Below are positions 26,872 to 34,975 of a stretch of DNA of 64,000 bases, piece after piece. A model generated the notes under the pieces. The model did not search any database and was not told the origin of the DNA. It was given only the letters and a program-made list of their open reading frames with translations. The first letter of the stretch is position 1, and every line of letters begins with the position of its first letter. Both the position numbers and the translations under genes were made by a program. The stretch is from CAZBWS01 sp964495705 (GTDB lineage Bacteria; Pseudomonadota; Gammaproteobacteria; HTCC5015), in the NCBI GenBank assembly GCA_964495705.1, contig CAZBWS010000001.1, forward strand, positions 1 to 64,000. Reading direction: 5' to 3'.

Positions 26872-27398
26872 TAGACACCCCCGTTAATGCTATTAGCCAC
26901 GGGAGCATCGCCAATAGAGACAACGGGAAATAGTTCCTGTTGCTCTACTTGGCCATCCTCAGCAGTACGCAGATCAATTTTCAATGCGTCCATAATGGTG
27001 ACCAAGCGCTCGTACTCAACTTCAGGTTCTAGCAAAATACTAGAATCAAGTTTTTCAGGTTGGCGTTTTTTTGCAAGGCGGAGGTATTCAGTTAGCTGCG
27101 CTAAATCGTATTCACCAGACTCTGTATCGGCTTGGATAGTTAGCTTTATTAGCTCTCCATCACTGACTTGAATACGACCTTCACGCAGAATAACTTCTAT
27201 ACGTTCTTTCTTTTCGTTGGGCTTGTCTTTTTTAGCTTGCTTACTGGGCTGGGGCATATTCAGCTCCAGAATAGCTACCTGCGAAAACACCGCAGAGATC
27301 AGCAAAAAAGGCACAAGCACAACCATAAGATTAAGAAACGCAGTTACGTTTAGTTCCGCCTCTTGTTCTCTATGTTTATGCTTTCTTAAGCGACTCAT
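26871..27398 (-). CDS. ExbD/TolR-family motor subunit, Asn in place of the membrane Asp
   Basis: 175 residues. A basic N-terminus leads to ELNVTAFLNLMVVLVPFLL, which matches the ExbD start of the form MNVTPFIDVML, but the protonated aspartate position is Asn23. The periplasmic domain (about 45-175) is intact and longer than its partner's. It may be a structural, non-protonating subunit paired with the Asp30 protein encoded next. It lies 84 bp after exbB, the longest gap in the operon apart from the leader. Confidence 0.85.
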   Translation of the reverse strand: MSRLRKHKHREQEAELNVTAFLNLMVVLVPFLLISAVFSQVAILELNMPQPSKQAKKDKPNEKKERIEVILREGRIQVSDGELIKLTIQADTESGEYDLAQLTEYLRLAKKRQPEKLDSSILLEPEVEYERLVTIMDALKIDLRTAEDGQVEQQELFPVVSIGDAPVANSINGGV

Positions 27399-27482
27399 TA
27401 TGATTACTTCTAATAATTAATGATTAACTGACATTCATTAAAATACTCAACAACATATGTTAAGCACCTTTTAATGAACACT

Positions 27483-28115
27483 TTAGTTTTGTATTTCAGA
27501 GTCAGTAATGGCGTTAATAGTTTTAACACCGACCATCTCTAAAGCATCAACTACTTCAGTTGTTTTTGTCGTTAAAAAGGCATGAATTAACAATAGAGGA
27601 ATACCTGCAATCAAACCAAATGCCGTTGTGTTCATCGCCACAGAAATAGAAGCCGATAATAAATCTGCCTTTTCAGAGGGGTTGGCATTAGCAACCGCGG
27701 TAAAGGCATCGATCAACCCCATAATAGTACCTAGCAGGCCTAATAGGGTCGCAATATTAGCCAGTACCGCAATATATTGTGTGCGCTTTTCAAGTTGAGG
27801 TGTGACTTCCATCAAACCCTCTTCCATCGCGACTTCAACGTCATCTCGGCGGCGACCGTGAGCATGGCGGTGTAAGCCATAACTAATGATTTTACTCACT
27901 GCAGACTGAGTTTGATCTGCTGCTTGGCGAGCTTTGCTGAGCTCTCCACTTTTTAACAAGGGCTCGATATAGCTCCAGATTTTTTTATTGCTACTCTTCT
28001 GCTTAGACAGAAAAATCATACGCTCAGCACCTAGCGCTAATCCAATGACCATGACAGCTAAAATAATGTACATAAATACACCACCTTGCTGGAAAAAGTT
28101 AATTACACCTTCCAC
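27483..28115 (-). CDS. MotA/TolQ/ExbB-family proton channel protein
   Basis: 210 residues with three membrane helices: one near the N-terminus (about 13-33) and two in the C-terminal half. TLLGLLGTIMGLIDAF and MNTTAFGLIAGIPLLLIHAF carry the conserved ExbB/TolQ pore motif with the polar Thr residues. The start is GTG at 28113-28115 behind AGGAG. It supplies the pentameric stator for the two ExbD subunits downstream. The short length and operon context resemble AglR-type proteins more than the iron-uptake ExbB, but that is inference. Confidence 0.9.
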   Translation of the reverse strand: MEGVINFFQQGGVFMYIILAVMVIGLALGAERMIFLSKQKSSNKKIWSYIEPLLKSGELSKARQAADQTQSAVSKIISYGLHRHAHGRRRDDVEVAMEEGLMEVTPQLEKRTQYIAVLANIATLLGLLGTIMGLIDAFTAVANANPSEKADLLSASISVAMNTTAFGLIAGIPLLLIHAFLTTKTTEVVDALEMVGVKTINAITDSEIQN

Positions 28116-28130
28116 GTTCTACTCCTAATC

Positions 28131-28412
28131 TTACTTCTGTAATTTATAAAACTGAATTTCGCGCAACAGCTGGCTTCGATTCACCAACTGAAAACGCTTG
28201 TCGACTAAACTCTTCTCAGGCAAGTTGGGTTCATCGCTCATATTGGCACCTTTCCAAGGCACGATAATCAACGATTTGGGTAACTCGCGATTACCTATAA
28301 TAGAGATGCCTTCAACCTTGCGAACTTGTTCTGCACTCGCCAGAGCAGGAAGGAATAATGCGGACATGCCCATAACGAACAGGCTTAATAAAAACCGTAA
28401 TGTATCTTTCAT
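28131..28412 (-). CDS. Small periplasmic protein of unknown function in the motor operon
   Basis: 93 residues. A signal peptide ends at ASA-E (about residue 27). The mature part of about 65 residues contains VEGISIIGNRELPKSLIIVPW and a basic C-terminus. It overlaps the upstream lipoprotein gene by one base (TAATG) and lies 15 bp before exbB, so it is firmly in the operon. I do not recognise the family. A small periplasmic accessory of the motor is a guess from position. Confidence 0.65.
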   Translation of the reverse strand: MKDTLRFLLSLFVMGMSALFLPALASAEQVRKVEGISIIGNRELPKSLIIVPWKGANMSDEPNLPEKSLVDKRFQLVNRSQLLREIQFYKLQK

Positions 28413-29008
28413 TATTGTTTACTCCCCGCTAACTTTCTTTTCTTACGCTTGGCCAGATCTTTAAGCCAAACTTTAACTTGCTTATTGCCTTCCCCAAAGG
28501 AAGCCAAGTATTGCTCATAGTGTTTTATTGCGCAATCGATATCTTCTTTATAAAGGTCGCACAAAACACCTAAATTATAATTCGCATTAATATGTACAGG
28601 ATGTGTTAACAGCGCTTTTTCGTATTGCTTGCGAGACAAGTCAAATTTGCCCTGCTCGTGATAAAGCAAACCTATTTCATTGAGTATATCGGCATTGTTC
28701 GGTGCCAACACTAAGGCTTTGGACAAATACTTCAAGCTATCCTCGTATTGACCTGTTCGACTATACGCAATACCCATATTCACAAACTGTTCAGCGCCAG
28801 CATCGGCTTGCTTTACTGCAATTTCCAATAATGCAATAGCTGCATCAAAACGTTCAGCTTTAAGTTCGTTAACAGCGTAAGCATAGGCCTTTTCAGGAGG
28901 GATTGAGCTACTACCATTGTCATTGACATAGGACTTCTTAGCCGTACTACCACAGGCAGCAAGAAATATACACAGCAATGAGAACAAGGAGATACGTAAT
29001 AACTTCAT
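28412..29008 (-). CDS. TPR-repeat lipoprotein
   Basis: The ATG at 29006-29008 with GGGGAAG upstream gives about 198 residues, the start of the lipoprotein signal peptide with lipobox LAAC. Then come at least three tetratricopeptide repeats, for example AEQFVNMGIAYSRTGQYEDSLKYL and ADILNEIGLLYHEQGKFDLS, and a basic C-terminus. The +2 residue after Cys is Gly, compatible with outer-membrane sorting. In Agl/Glt-type systems TPR lipoproteins form part of the outer-membrane end of the complex. Confidence 0.8.
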   Translation of the reverse strand: MKLLRISLFSLLCIFLAACGSTAKKSYVNDNGSSSIPPEKAYAYAVNELKAERFDAAIALLEIAVKQADAGAEQFVNMGIAYSRTGQYEDSLKYLSKALVLAPNNADILNEIGLLYHEQGKFDLSRKQYEKALLTHPVHINANYNLGVLCDLYKEDIDCAIKHYEQYLASFGEGNKQVKVWLKDLAKRKKRKLAGSKQ

Positions 29009-29009
29009 A

Positions 29010-31820
29010 TTATTTCTTCCCCGCATCAGCAAGTACTTCTAGAACTAAGTGGTTGGGCTTTTTCAATTTTTTATCGTACTTAAAGGGAAGTAGTTTAGCG
29101 AGTTGACTAATCGATTTCTTCACCCACTCATCATAGGTTCCAAACTGACTCAGACGCTTAGTATTCGCCTCCAATAATGATATTGCCTGTTCCTCAAAAG
29201 GGTAAGCTTGATCTTCCAATAGCACTGCGTACTGCTCTAGCTCAAGTTCAGATAAACCTTTAGGGCGTTCGGAAGTCATTAGCGCTTTACTGAAATCATA
29301 ATAGATATTACCAACGTGATATGAAGACTCAGTCGTAATCTCAGAAACCCCATAGGTATTTGCCAGCTCATAGGCTTTAACCGCAGAATGGAACAGCTTT
29401 TGCTTTTTGGCTAAGCTTGCTGGTAACGGCAGCGTCAACGTCGCTTGCTCATAAGCTTCCCTACGCGGAGTTGCAATGCCTATAGTTGCCTTCGCTGCTA
29501 ACAACTTGGTGCGATTAGTCCGCGCTGCCCCTGCCTTGCTATCCGCCAAAATAATTTTCTTTAACATGACATAGTACTCACGGCGGCTATTATTTTCCTT
29601 ATAGACCTGTGCAACATCACTCATTACTTCGATAACTTCATCGACAGGCTGTGGGAAGCGCTCAATAAACTCACGATAAACTGCCAGTGACTTGCCTTGC
29701 TCACCCGCCTTATTAAATAGCTTACCCGCCTTCATCGTCGCATCGCGCTGGGTGTCTTGCTTGGCATCGGTACGCCCAATGGCTAAGAACTCCTCAGCAG
29801 CTTTAGCATATTGCTTATCTTGCTCATACAGCGCCGCTAGCTTGCGCACAATTTCAGCCGAGAACTCATTACCAGGTCGCGTTCTACGCAAGCTTTCCAT
29901 AACTTCAATTGATTTCGTATAGTCTTCAAGCTTCACATAGATAGTCGCAGCATCGTATTGCGCATTCACCGCTAGCTCAGAGAAAGGTGCTTTCTGTTTT
30001 ACTCGCATATAAGCGGCAACGGCAGTTTCTAAATCGCCCTCTTCCTGAGCCTTCGCGCCTTGTTGATAGATCGTCGCGGCCAATTGGTCCAGTGCTTTCT
30101 GATAACGCTTATCACTGGGGTCTGTCAAACCTAATACTTCATTGTAAGCATGTTCAGCCTGTTCAAATAACTCACCCTTAAAACTCGCCGTTGCCAACAA
30201 GGACCAAGCCGAGCGCTGCTCGTCCAAACTTACATTCAAGTATCGTTCAATATACATCTGCGCCACATCCGCAGACTGTTCATAATCCTCTGCATCAAAT
30301 AAGCGTTGCGCCGCCGTTTTTACCACTGCAGGCGCCTGCTTATGCTGAGGAAAGGCATAGGCAAACTTCAAATAACTATTAATGGAAGTCACCGTAGCAG
30401 AGGCCATGCGATCCTTATCGCGCATACCTTTCACATATTTTTCATAGGCCTGTAGTGAAGCAAAGCCTGAGTCAGCGGCTTTATCGTGACGACCATAGCC
30501 ATAAGCAGTAATTTCAAATTGTTTAAAGGCCTGAAAATATTCTTGTTTTTCATACAGTAGCTCAGAAAACTGAAAACTCATTTTATGAACTTTTTCGCCT
30601 TCTTTAAAAGAATCCAAATAGTCTGCATACCATGTTACTGCTTGTTTAAATTCACCTTCACTAGCATTTTCCTGCCATGATGCATGGTAGTGTTGGGCCA
30701 GCTCACGAATAGTTTCTTCTACTGTATCTACAACATCTGGCAGATCATAGGGCTTATAGAACTTCCAAAACTGACTATCCAAATCATAAGCCTTAGCAAA
30801 GCGCCCTTTCTCTTTTAAAACATCATCGGTATACCCACCTTGGTCATAAAGACTGATCACTTTTAAGTGAATTTTAGGGGCTTGGCGACTAAAGCGATTT
30901 CGGCGCAAATAGGATTTATAGGTTTCGGCAGCTTCTATGAAAATATCCTTTTCTAAGTAAAGCTTAGAGAGGCGATCATATATCAATGCCTCGTAAAAAC
31001 GCGGCCCACCATTCTCTTCTAAGTACTCATCAATAGAGTCAGCCCCGCCGAGATAATAGAAGTTCAATGCAACGATACGTAAGGTGTTTTCTAAATGCTG
31101 CTTATCCTTAATCACCATTTCACCGTTTAAGTCACGGCGAGTTTCTATATCCATCAGTTTAAGCAGTAAACCTAAACTTTTCTCGTATTGTGCGCGCTTA
31201 AATAGTGACCAGCCTGCTTTAAACAAAGCTTGGTTATACAGTGCAGAGCTTTCGCCATACTTGATCACTTCCTTATAAGCTTTCAGGGCATTATTGTATT
31301 TTGCTTTTACAAAATATATCTCTGCTAGCCTGAACTGAGATTCATCATAATACTCTGAGCCAGGGTAGCGTTTGATTAACAATTGCAATACTTGAGTAGC
31401 TTTAACGGGCTCGCCGATACTTTCATAGGCCCTAGCCATTTGGTATAACACTTCATCATTCTTAGCATAATTTTTATGTTGCTTAAGTATTTTTTGATAA
31501 AGGGTAATAACTTTATTAATTTTTCCATAATTTGCTGTAAGTTGACCTTGCGTAGACACATTGCTGTCTTGCTCTTTCAACAAGCCTTTTAAACGCAGAT
31601 CAGCCAGCCTATGCTTAGCCGCAGCGGTATTACCTGCTGCCGGATTTTTACGCAAATAATTTTCATAGGCACGCAGCGCATTGCTATCAGCATCACCATC
31701 GACTTTTTCATCTTGAATAATCAATTTGCGCTTATAGATAGACTCCAGCGTGTCTGCTGCAAAAGCATTAATCGATATAATCAATAAAATGCCCACTGAT
31801 AATACTTTAACTAAGTTCAT
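29010..31820 (-). CDS. Large periplasmic TPR-repeat protein
   Basis: 936 residues with a signal peptide ending at AFA-A (about 22). Nearly the whole length is helical TPR-like repeats: pairs such as YDESQFRLAEIYFVKAKYNNALKAYKEVIKYG recur, with tol-pal/YbgF-like outer-membrane TPR signatures. It begins immediately after the stop of the 457-residue TPR protein. Size and domain type recall GltD/AgmU of Myxococcus, a periplasmic TPR scaffold of the gliding machine. The similarity is judged by architecture, not by alignment. Confidence 0.8.
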   Translation of the reverse strand: MNLVKVLSVGILLIISINAFAADTLESIYKRKLIIQDEKVDGDADSNALRAYENYLRKNPAAGNTAAAKHRLADLRLKGLLKEQDSNVSTQGQLTANYGKINKVITLYQKILKQHKNYAKNDEVLYQMARAYESIGEPVKATQVLQLLIKRYPGSEYYDESQFRLAEIYFVKAKYNNALKAYKEVIKYGESSALYNQALFKAGWSLFKRAQYEKSLGLLLKLMDIETRRDLNGEMVIKDKQHLENTLRIVALNFYYLGGADSIDEYLEENGGPRFYEALIYDRLSKLYLEKDIFIEAAETYKSYLRRNRFSRQAPKIHLKVISLYDQGGYTDDVLKEKGRFAKAYDLDSQFWKFYKPYDLPDVVDTVEETIRELAQHYHASWQENASEGEFKQAVTWYADYLDSFKEGEKVHKMSFQFSELLYEKQEYFQAFKQFEITAYGYGRHDKAADSGFASLQAYEKYVKGMRDKDRMASATVTSINSYLKFAYAFPQHKQAPAVVKTAAQRLFDAEDYEQSADVAQMYIERYLNVSLDEQRSAWSLLATASFKGELFEQAEHAYNEVLGLTDPSDKRYQKALDQLAATIYQQGAKAQEEGDLETAVAAYMRVKQKAPFSELAVNAQYDAATIYVKLEDYTKSIEVMESLRRTRPGNEFSAEIVRKLAALYEQDKQYAKAAEEFLAIGRTDAKQDTQRDATMKAGKLFNKAGEQGKSLAVYREFIERFPQPVDEVIEVMSDVAQVYKENNSRREYYVMLKKIILADSKAGAARTNRTKLLAAKATIGIATPRREAYEQATLTLPLPASLAKKQKLFHSAVKAYELANTYGVSEITTESSYHVGNIYYDFSKALMTSERPKGLSELELEQYAVLLEDQAYPFEEQAISLLEANTKRLSQFGTYDEWVKKSISQLAKLLPFKYDKKLKKPNHLVLEVLADAGKK

Positions 31821-33194
31821 TTACTGCTCCCAAGCACTGCCATTGGCAACACGCTCATAACTTTCTGCCAAAGAGAAGTTCGCATGACTTTGGTATTCTT
31901 TTAAACGCTGAATTTGAGCTGTAATTTCACGTTGGAGGTGTGGATTAATTAATTCGGCGTAAGCCTGTTGTATTGACTGCATTTTTGACGTTATTGATTG
32001 TGGCAAATTATTACGCTGAAGAGATTTTGCTGCAAATTTTCGCATATCTTCAATTTGCATATAATTATTCATAAGCCCGTAAAGCTCCTCGTGCTTTAAG
32101 GCCTCAGCCAAATACACGCTAAGCTGGGGGCCAACTGCTTGGCGCAAGCTAGCCTGCCACTGGGTTTTGCTCTTTTGATGAGTCTTAGCAATGTGCTTTA
32201 GCAGGCTTCCATCTTGTGCCTGCCGCTCTACTTTATTTAACAACTCCAATTCTTGCTCATAAATTTCAATTGCTGCAGCATAGGTATTTGAAGCCTTTCC
32301 ATGTGCGCCTAATTTCCCCAGGGCAAAAGGCACTAATAAATATGCCTCCTGTACCGATGGATCGCTATGAGACTGTTCTGACAAATACGTCCAAGGCGCC
32401 AAAGCTTCTTTATTTTGAGTGCGCGCTACATCAGTCCAGCCCAAGCTCAGTAGTGCTCGATTTGCATCCATACCACTTAGGCGAACTTTCTCTAACGTTT
32501 TACGTGCTAAAGCAGGCTTGCCTAAAAAATTATAAACTCCGCCCAAGTAAACATTTGCACGATCTTTAAGGCTGCTCCATTCCTCACCAGCGGGGAGCTG
32601 CATTGCGGCGGCCTTTGTCAGCCACTGTGCAGATTCATCTAGCCTACTTTGCTCGGCTAACCAAATGCCAATATTAAGGCTTAAATATACTTGTATGGGG
32701 TCACTTCCTTTCCACTTTTTATACAAGCGCTGAGCTTCTTCTATTTTACCACTGAGAACATAAGCTTGGCCTAGTAAATATTGATACTGGGCTTGCTCGA
32801 AGCCTTTAGCATATCGCCCTGCATTCAAGGTATTTAGTGCTGCTGAGGAATCTCCCTCTGCAATTTGCTTTTCTGCTAGTACAAGACGTACTCTTTGGCC
32901 TGCCTTGGATTCATTGTTTTTAGCGACAGAGGAATATTGCATGTCAAAGTTTAGCCCTGCCACGGTACGCACATAAGCTACATTAATCGTACTATCGCGC
33001 CATTTAAAAGCCGCAAGGCTCGGCAAACTAAAATCTGTTAATACCTCCAGTGCGCGGCCGGTGTTAGCGTTAAAATAAGCTTCACGCAACTGATGCTCGC
33101 TGGCATTTATACGCGTCGCACAGCACATCAAAGCGACAACCAATAACCCCGCACGCTGCCCTGTAAAGAGAGCCTTATAAATGTGACGCTGCAT
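31821..33194 (-). CDS. Periplasmic TPR-repeat protein
   Basis: 457 residues, with a signal peptide ending near the INA-S site (about residue 31) after a basic N-terminus. The body has TPR-like helix pairs (YQYLLGQAYVLSGKIEEAQRLY, VYLSLNIGIWLAEQSRLDESAQWL) up to about residue 300, followed by a helical region with predicted coiled-coil character. It is separated by one base from the gene before it and by none from the gene after it. It is a likely scaffold of the same envelope complex. Confidence 0.75.
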   Translation of the reverse strand: MQRHIYKALFTGQRAGLLVVALMCCATRINASEHQLREAYFNANTGRALEVLTDFSLPSLAAFKWRDSTINVAYVRTVAGLNFDMQYSSVAKNNESKAGQRVRLVLAEKQIAEGDSSAALNTLNAGRYAKGFEQAQYQYLLGQAYVLSGKIEEAQRLYKKWKGSDPIQVYLSLNIGIWLAEQSRLDESAQWLTKAAAMQLPAGEEWSSLKDRANVYLGGVYNFLGKPALARKTLEKVRLSGMDANRALLSLGWTDVARTQNKEALAPWTYLSEQSHSDPSVQEAYLLVPFALGKLGAHGKASNTYAAAIEIYEQELELLNKVERQAQDGSLLKHIAKTHQKSKTQWQASLRQAVGPQLSVYLAEALKHEELYGLMNNYMQIEDMRKFAAKSLQRNNLPQSITSKMQSIQQAYAELINPHLQREITAQIQRLKEYQSHANFSLAESYERVANGSAWEQ

Positions 33195-33195
33195 A

Positions 33196-33684
33196 TTAGT
33201 GCTCCTGCTTACTCAGACGTGGAGCCGAATTAGCCTTGTTACTAAAGGTTAACTCAATCACTTTTCTAGTATTGGATTTATTAATAGATAACTTGGTAGC
33301 TTGCTCGAAGGTTTTTCCACTTGGAGTCACTCCCTTGTAGCTTACTAGTAGTTGATGTCGGCCTAGGGGTATTTTCAGCTCATGCAGGGGCTGTAAGCCA
33401 CCTTCTCGCAAACTGCGATTTTCATCTTCTTGGTAACGGTGTTGAATCAATGGCCGTCCGTTTAAAGACAAGCTGACCTTATCTAGGCTTATCGTGGTTT
33501 TTTCTGTAAAGCCCAAAAGGATACGGTCCATCGTAGTTTTGACGGGGGTATGCTGAGAGTGTTGCACAAAGCTTGACTTCAATGATTGCAGCTGGCGATC
33601 AAGGTCAGCTTTCGCCTCCGCAAAAACAGTGCCTGATACTGATAATATCAATAATGTGATAAATAGCTTATAACCCAATCTCAA
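33196..33684 (-). CDS. Exported protein of unknown function, first gene of the motor operon
   Basis: 162 residues starting at a TTG (33682-33684) with GGGGGAG six bases upstream; no ATG fits the signal peptide. A signal peptide ends at VFA-E (22). Then comes a short helical stretch and a beta-rich domain (LHELKIPLGRHQLLVSYKGV). No family recognised. It heads the minus-strand run of nine genes that ends at 25402, and it is separated from the next gene by one base. Confidence 0.65.
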   Translation of the reverse strand: MRLGYKLFITLLILSVSGTVFAEAKADLDRQLQSLKSSFVQHSQHTPVKTTMDRILLGFTEKTTISLDKVSLSLNGRPLIQHRYQEDENRSLREGGLQPLHELKIPLGRHQLLVSYKGVTPSGKTFEQATKLSINKSNTRKVIELTFSNKANSAPRLSKQEH

Positions 33685-33744
33685 AACAGCTCCCCCAGAG
33701 ATGGCGACTTAAAAACCCACTCTATTCATGGATCGCAGCGCTCG

Positions 33745-33750
33745 ATTATA
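33745..33750 (-). promoter_or_regulatory. Possible -10 of the motor operon
   Basis: TATAAT on the minus strand lies about 60 bp before the TTG start at 33684. TGGCAT, 17 bp further upstream, is a weak -35. Confidence 0.35.
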
Positions 33751-33826
33751 AGCAGATAAATTTGTGAATGCCACTCAGAAAACAAGTGATTTAAAAAACA
33801 CTGAAGATAACTGATTGATTTTAAAA

Positions 33827-33913
33827 TGGTGCCCGGGGCCGGACTTGAACCGGCACAACCTTGCGATCGGGAGATTTTAAGTCTCCTGTGTCTACCAATT
33901 CCACCACCCGGGC
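33827..33913 (-). tRNA. tRNA-Leu (TAA)
   Basis: 87 nt including an encoded CCA. The acceptor stem GCCCGGG pairs with CCCGGGC. The anticodon loop reads CTTAAAA inside GGAGA...TCTCC, giving TAA, and a long variable arm marks a class II tRNA. It is in a cluster with Cys and Gly tRNAs downstream of pgsA-uvrC-gacA in chromosomal order. Confidence 0.95.
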
Positions 33914-33945
33914 TGGATGTCTTGTGCTGAATACACAAGAAAAAG

Positions 33946-34019
33946 TGGAGGCGCGAGCCGGAGTTGAACCGGCGTAGATGGATTTGCAATCCACTGCATG
34001 GCCACTTTGCTATCGCGCC
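33946..34019 (-). tRNA. tRNA-Cys (GCA)
   Basis: 74 nt with encoded CCA. The acceptor GGCGCG pairs with CGCGCC. The anticodon stem-loop GGATTGCAAATCC gives GCA, and the T arm contains GGTTCAACTCC. The discriminator is U, as required for cysteine identity. Confidence 0.95.
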
Positions 34020-34084
34020 TTTTTTTCCAAATAACTTTAATAAGCTACTCGATCTTATTTACTTGAGACAAGTGAATAAAAATT

Positions 34085-34160
<76 letters not shown>

Positions 34161-34243
34161 TGAATAAGTGCTGCGTATTGTAGCGATTGACGAGTCGCTG
34201 TCAACCAAAACTACAGATTAAATACTAATACTTCAAAATGAAA

Positions 34244-34267
34244 AAAGCCTTGAGAAATCAAGGCTTT
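34244..34267. terminator. Stem-loop with T-tracts between the two tRNA-Gly genes
   Basis: AAAGCCTTGA and TCAAGGCTTT pair around GAAA, with A and T runs on both sides. On the minus strand it follows tRNA-Gly copy 2, so that copy may be transcribed separately or partly read through to the others. Confidence 0.75.
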
Positions 34268-34276
34268 TTATAAACT

Positions 34277-34352
<76 letters not shown>

Positions 34353-34414
34353 TGAATAAGTGCGCGTATTCTAGCGATACACAGCCTACTGTCAACTAGA
34401 TTCTGTATCTTTTT

Positions 34415-34969
34415 TTAATCTTTCAATAAAGGCCAAGCTGCACGTAGATAAAGAAACATCGAATAAAGCGTTAAAATAGCCGCCAAACCCAATAAAACCA
34501 AGGCTATGGCATTCGTGGGTATGAAGAATATATCAGTGCGCCACAATAACATGCCCAAAGCCGTCATCTGAAAGCCCGTTTTGAACTTACCTATAGATGA
34601 CACCGCCACCGTTGTTCGTTCACCCAGCTCTGCCAGCCATTCACGCAACGCAGAAATGACAATTTCTCTACCAATAATAATAGCGGCAGCGAGAGCCACA
34701 AAGAGATTGGGTTGATCTAAAACAATAATCACCAAGGCCACAGCCACCAGTAATTTATCCGCAACAGGGTCTAAAAACGCACCAAACTTAGAGGATTGAT
34801 TTAGCTTTCTGGCCAAATAGCCATCAAACCAGTCCGTAATAGCGGCCAATGCGTATACCAATGCACTGGCATAGCGTGCCCATTCATAGGGCAAAAAGAA
34901 CAGCAGGAACATGATTGGAATGCCAATCACTCGGCCTAAAGTTAATATATTGGGAATCGTTAGTTTCAT
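34415..34969 (-). CDS. pgsA: CDP-diacylglycerol--glycerol-3-phosphate 3-phosphatidyltransferase
   Basis: 184 residues, first committed step of phosphatidylglycerol synthesis at the inner membrane. The CDP-alcohol phosphotransferase motif DWFDGYLARKLNQSSKFG..LDPVADK (about 43-70) is complete, and there are four or more membrane helices. It follows uvrC by 6 bp. Together with pgpA at 40716 it covers two steps from CDP-DAG to phosphatidylglycerol. Confidence 0.96.
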   Translation of the reverse strand: MKLTIPNILTLGRVIGIPIMFLLFFLPYEWARYASALVYALAAITDWFDGYLARKLNQSSKFGAFLDPVADKLLVAVALVIIVLDQPNLFVALAAAIIIGREIVISALREWLAELGERTTVAVSSIGKFKTGFQMTALGMLLWRTDIFFIPTNAIALVLLGLAAILTLYSMFLYLRAAWPLLKD

Positions 34970-34975
34970 GCTGCT

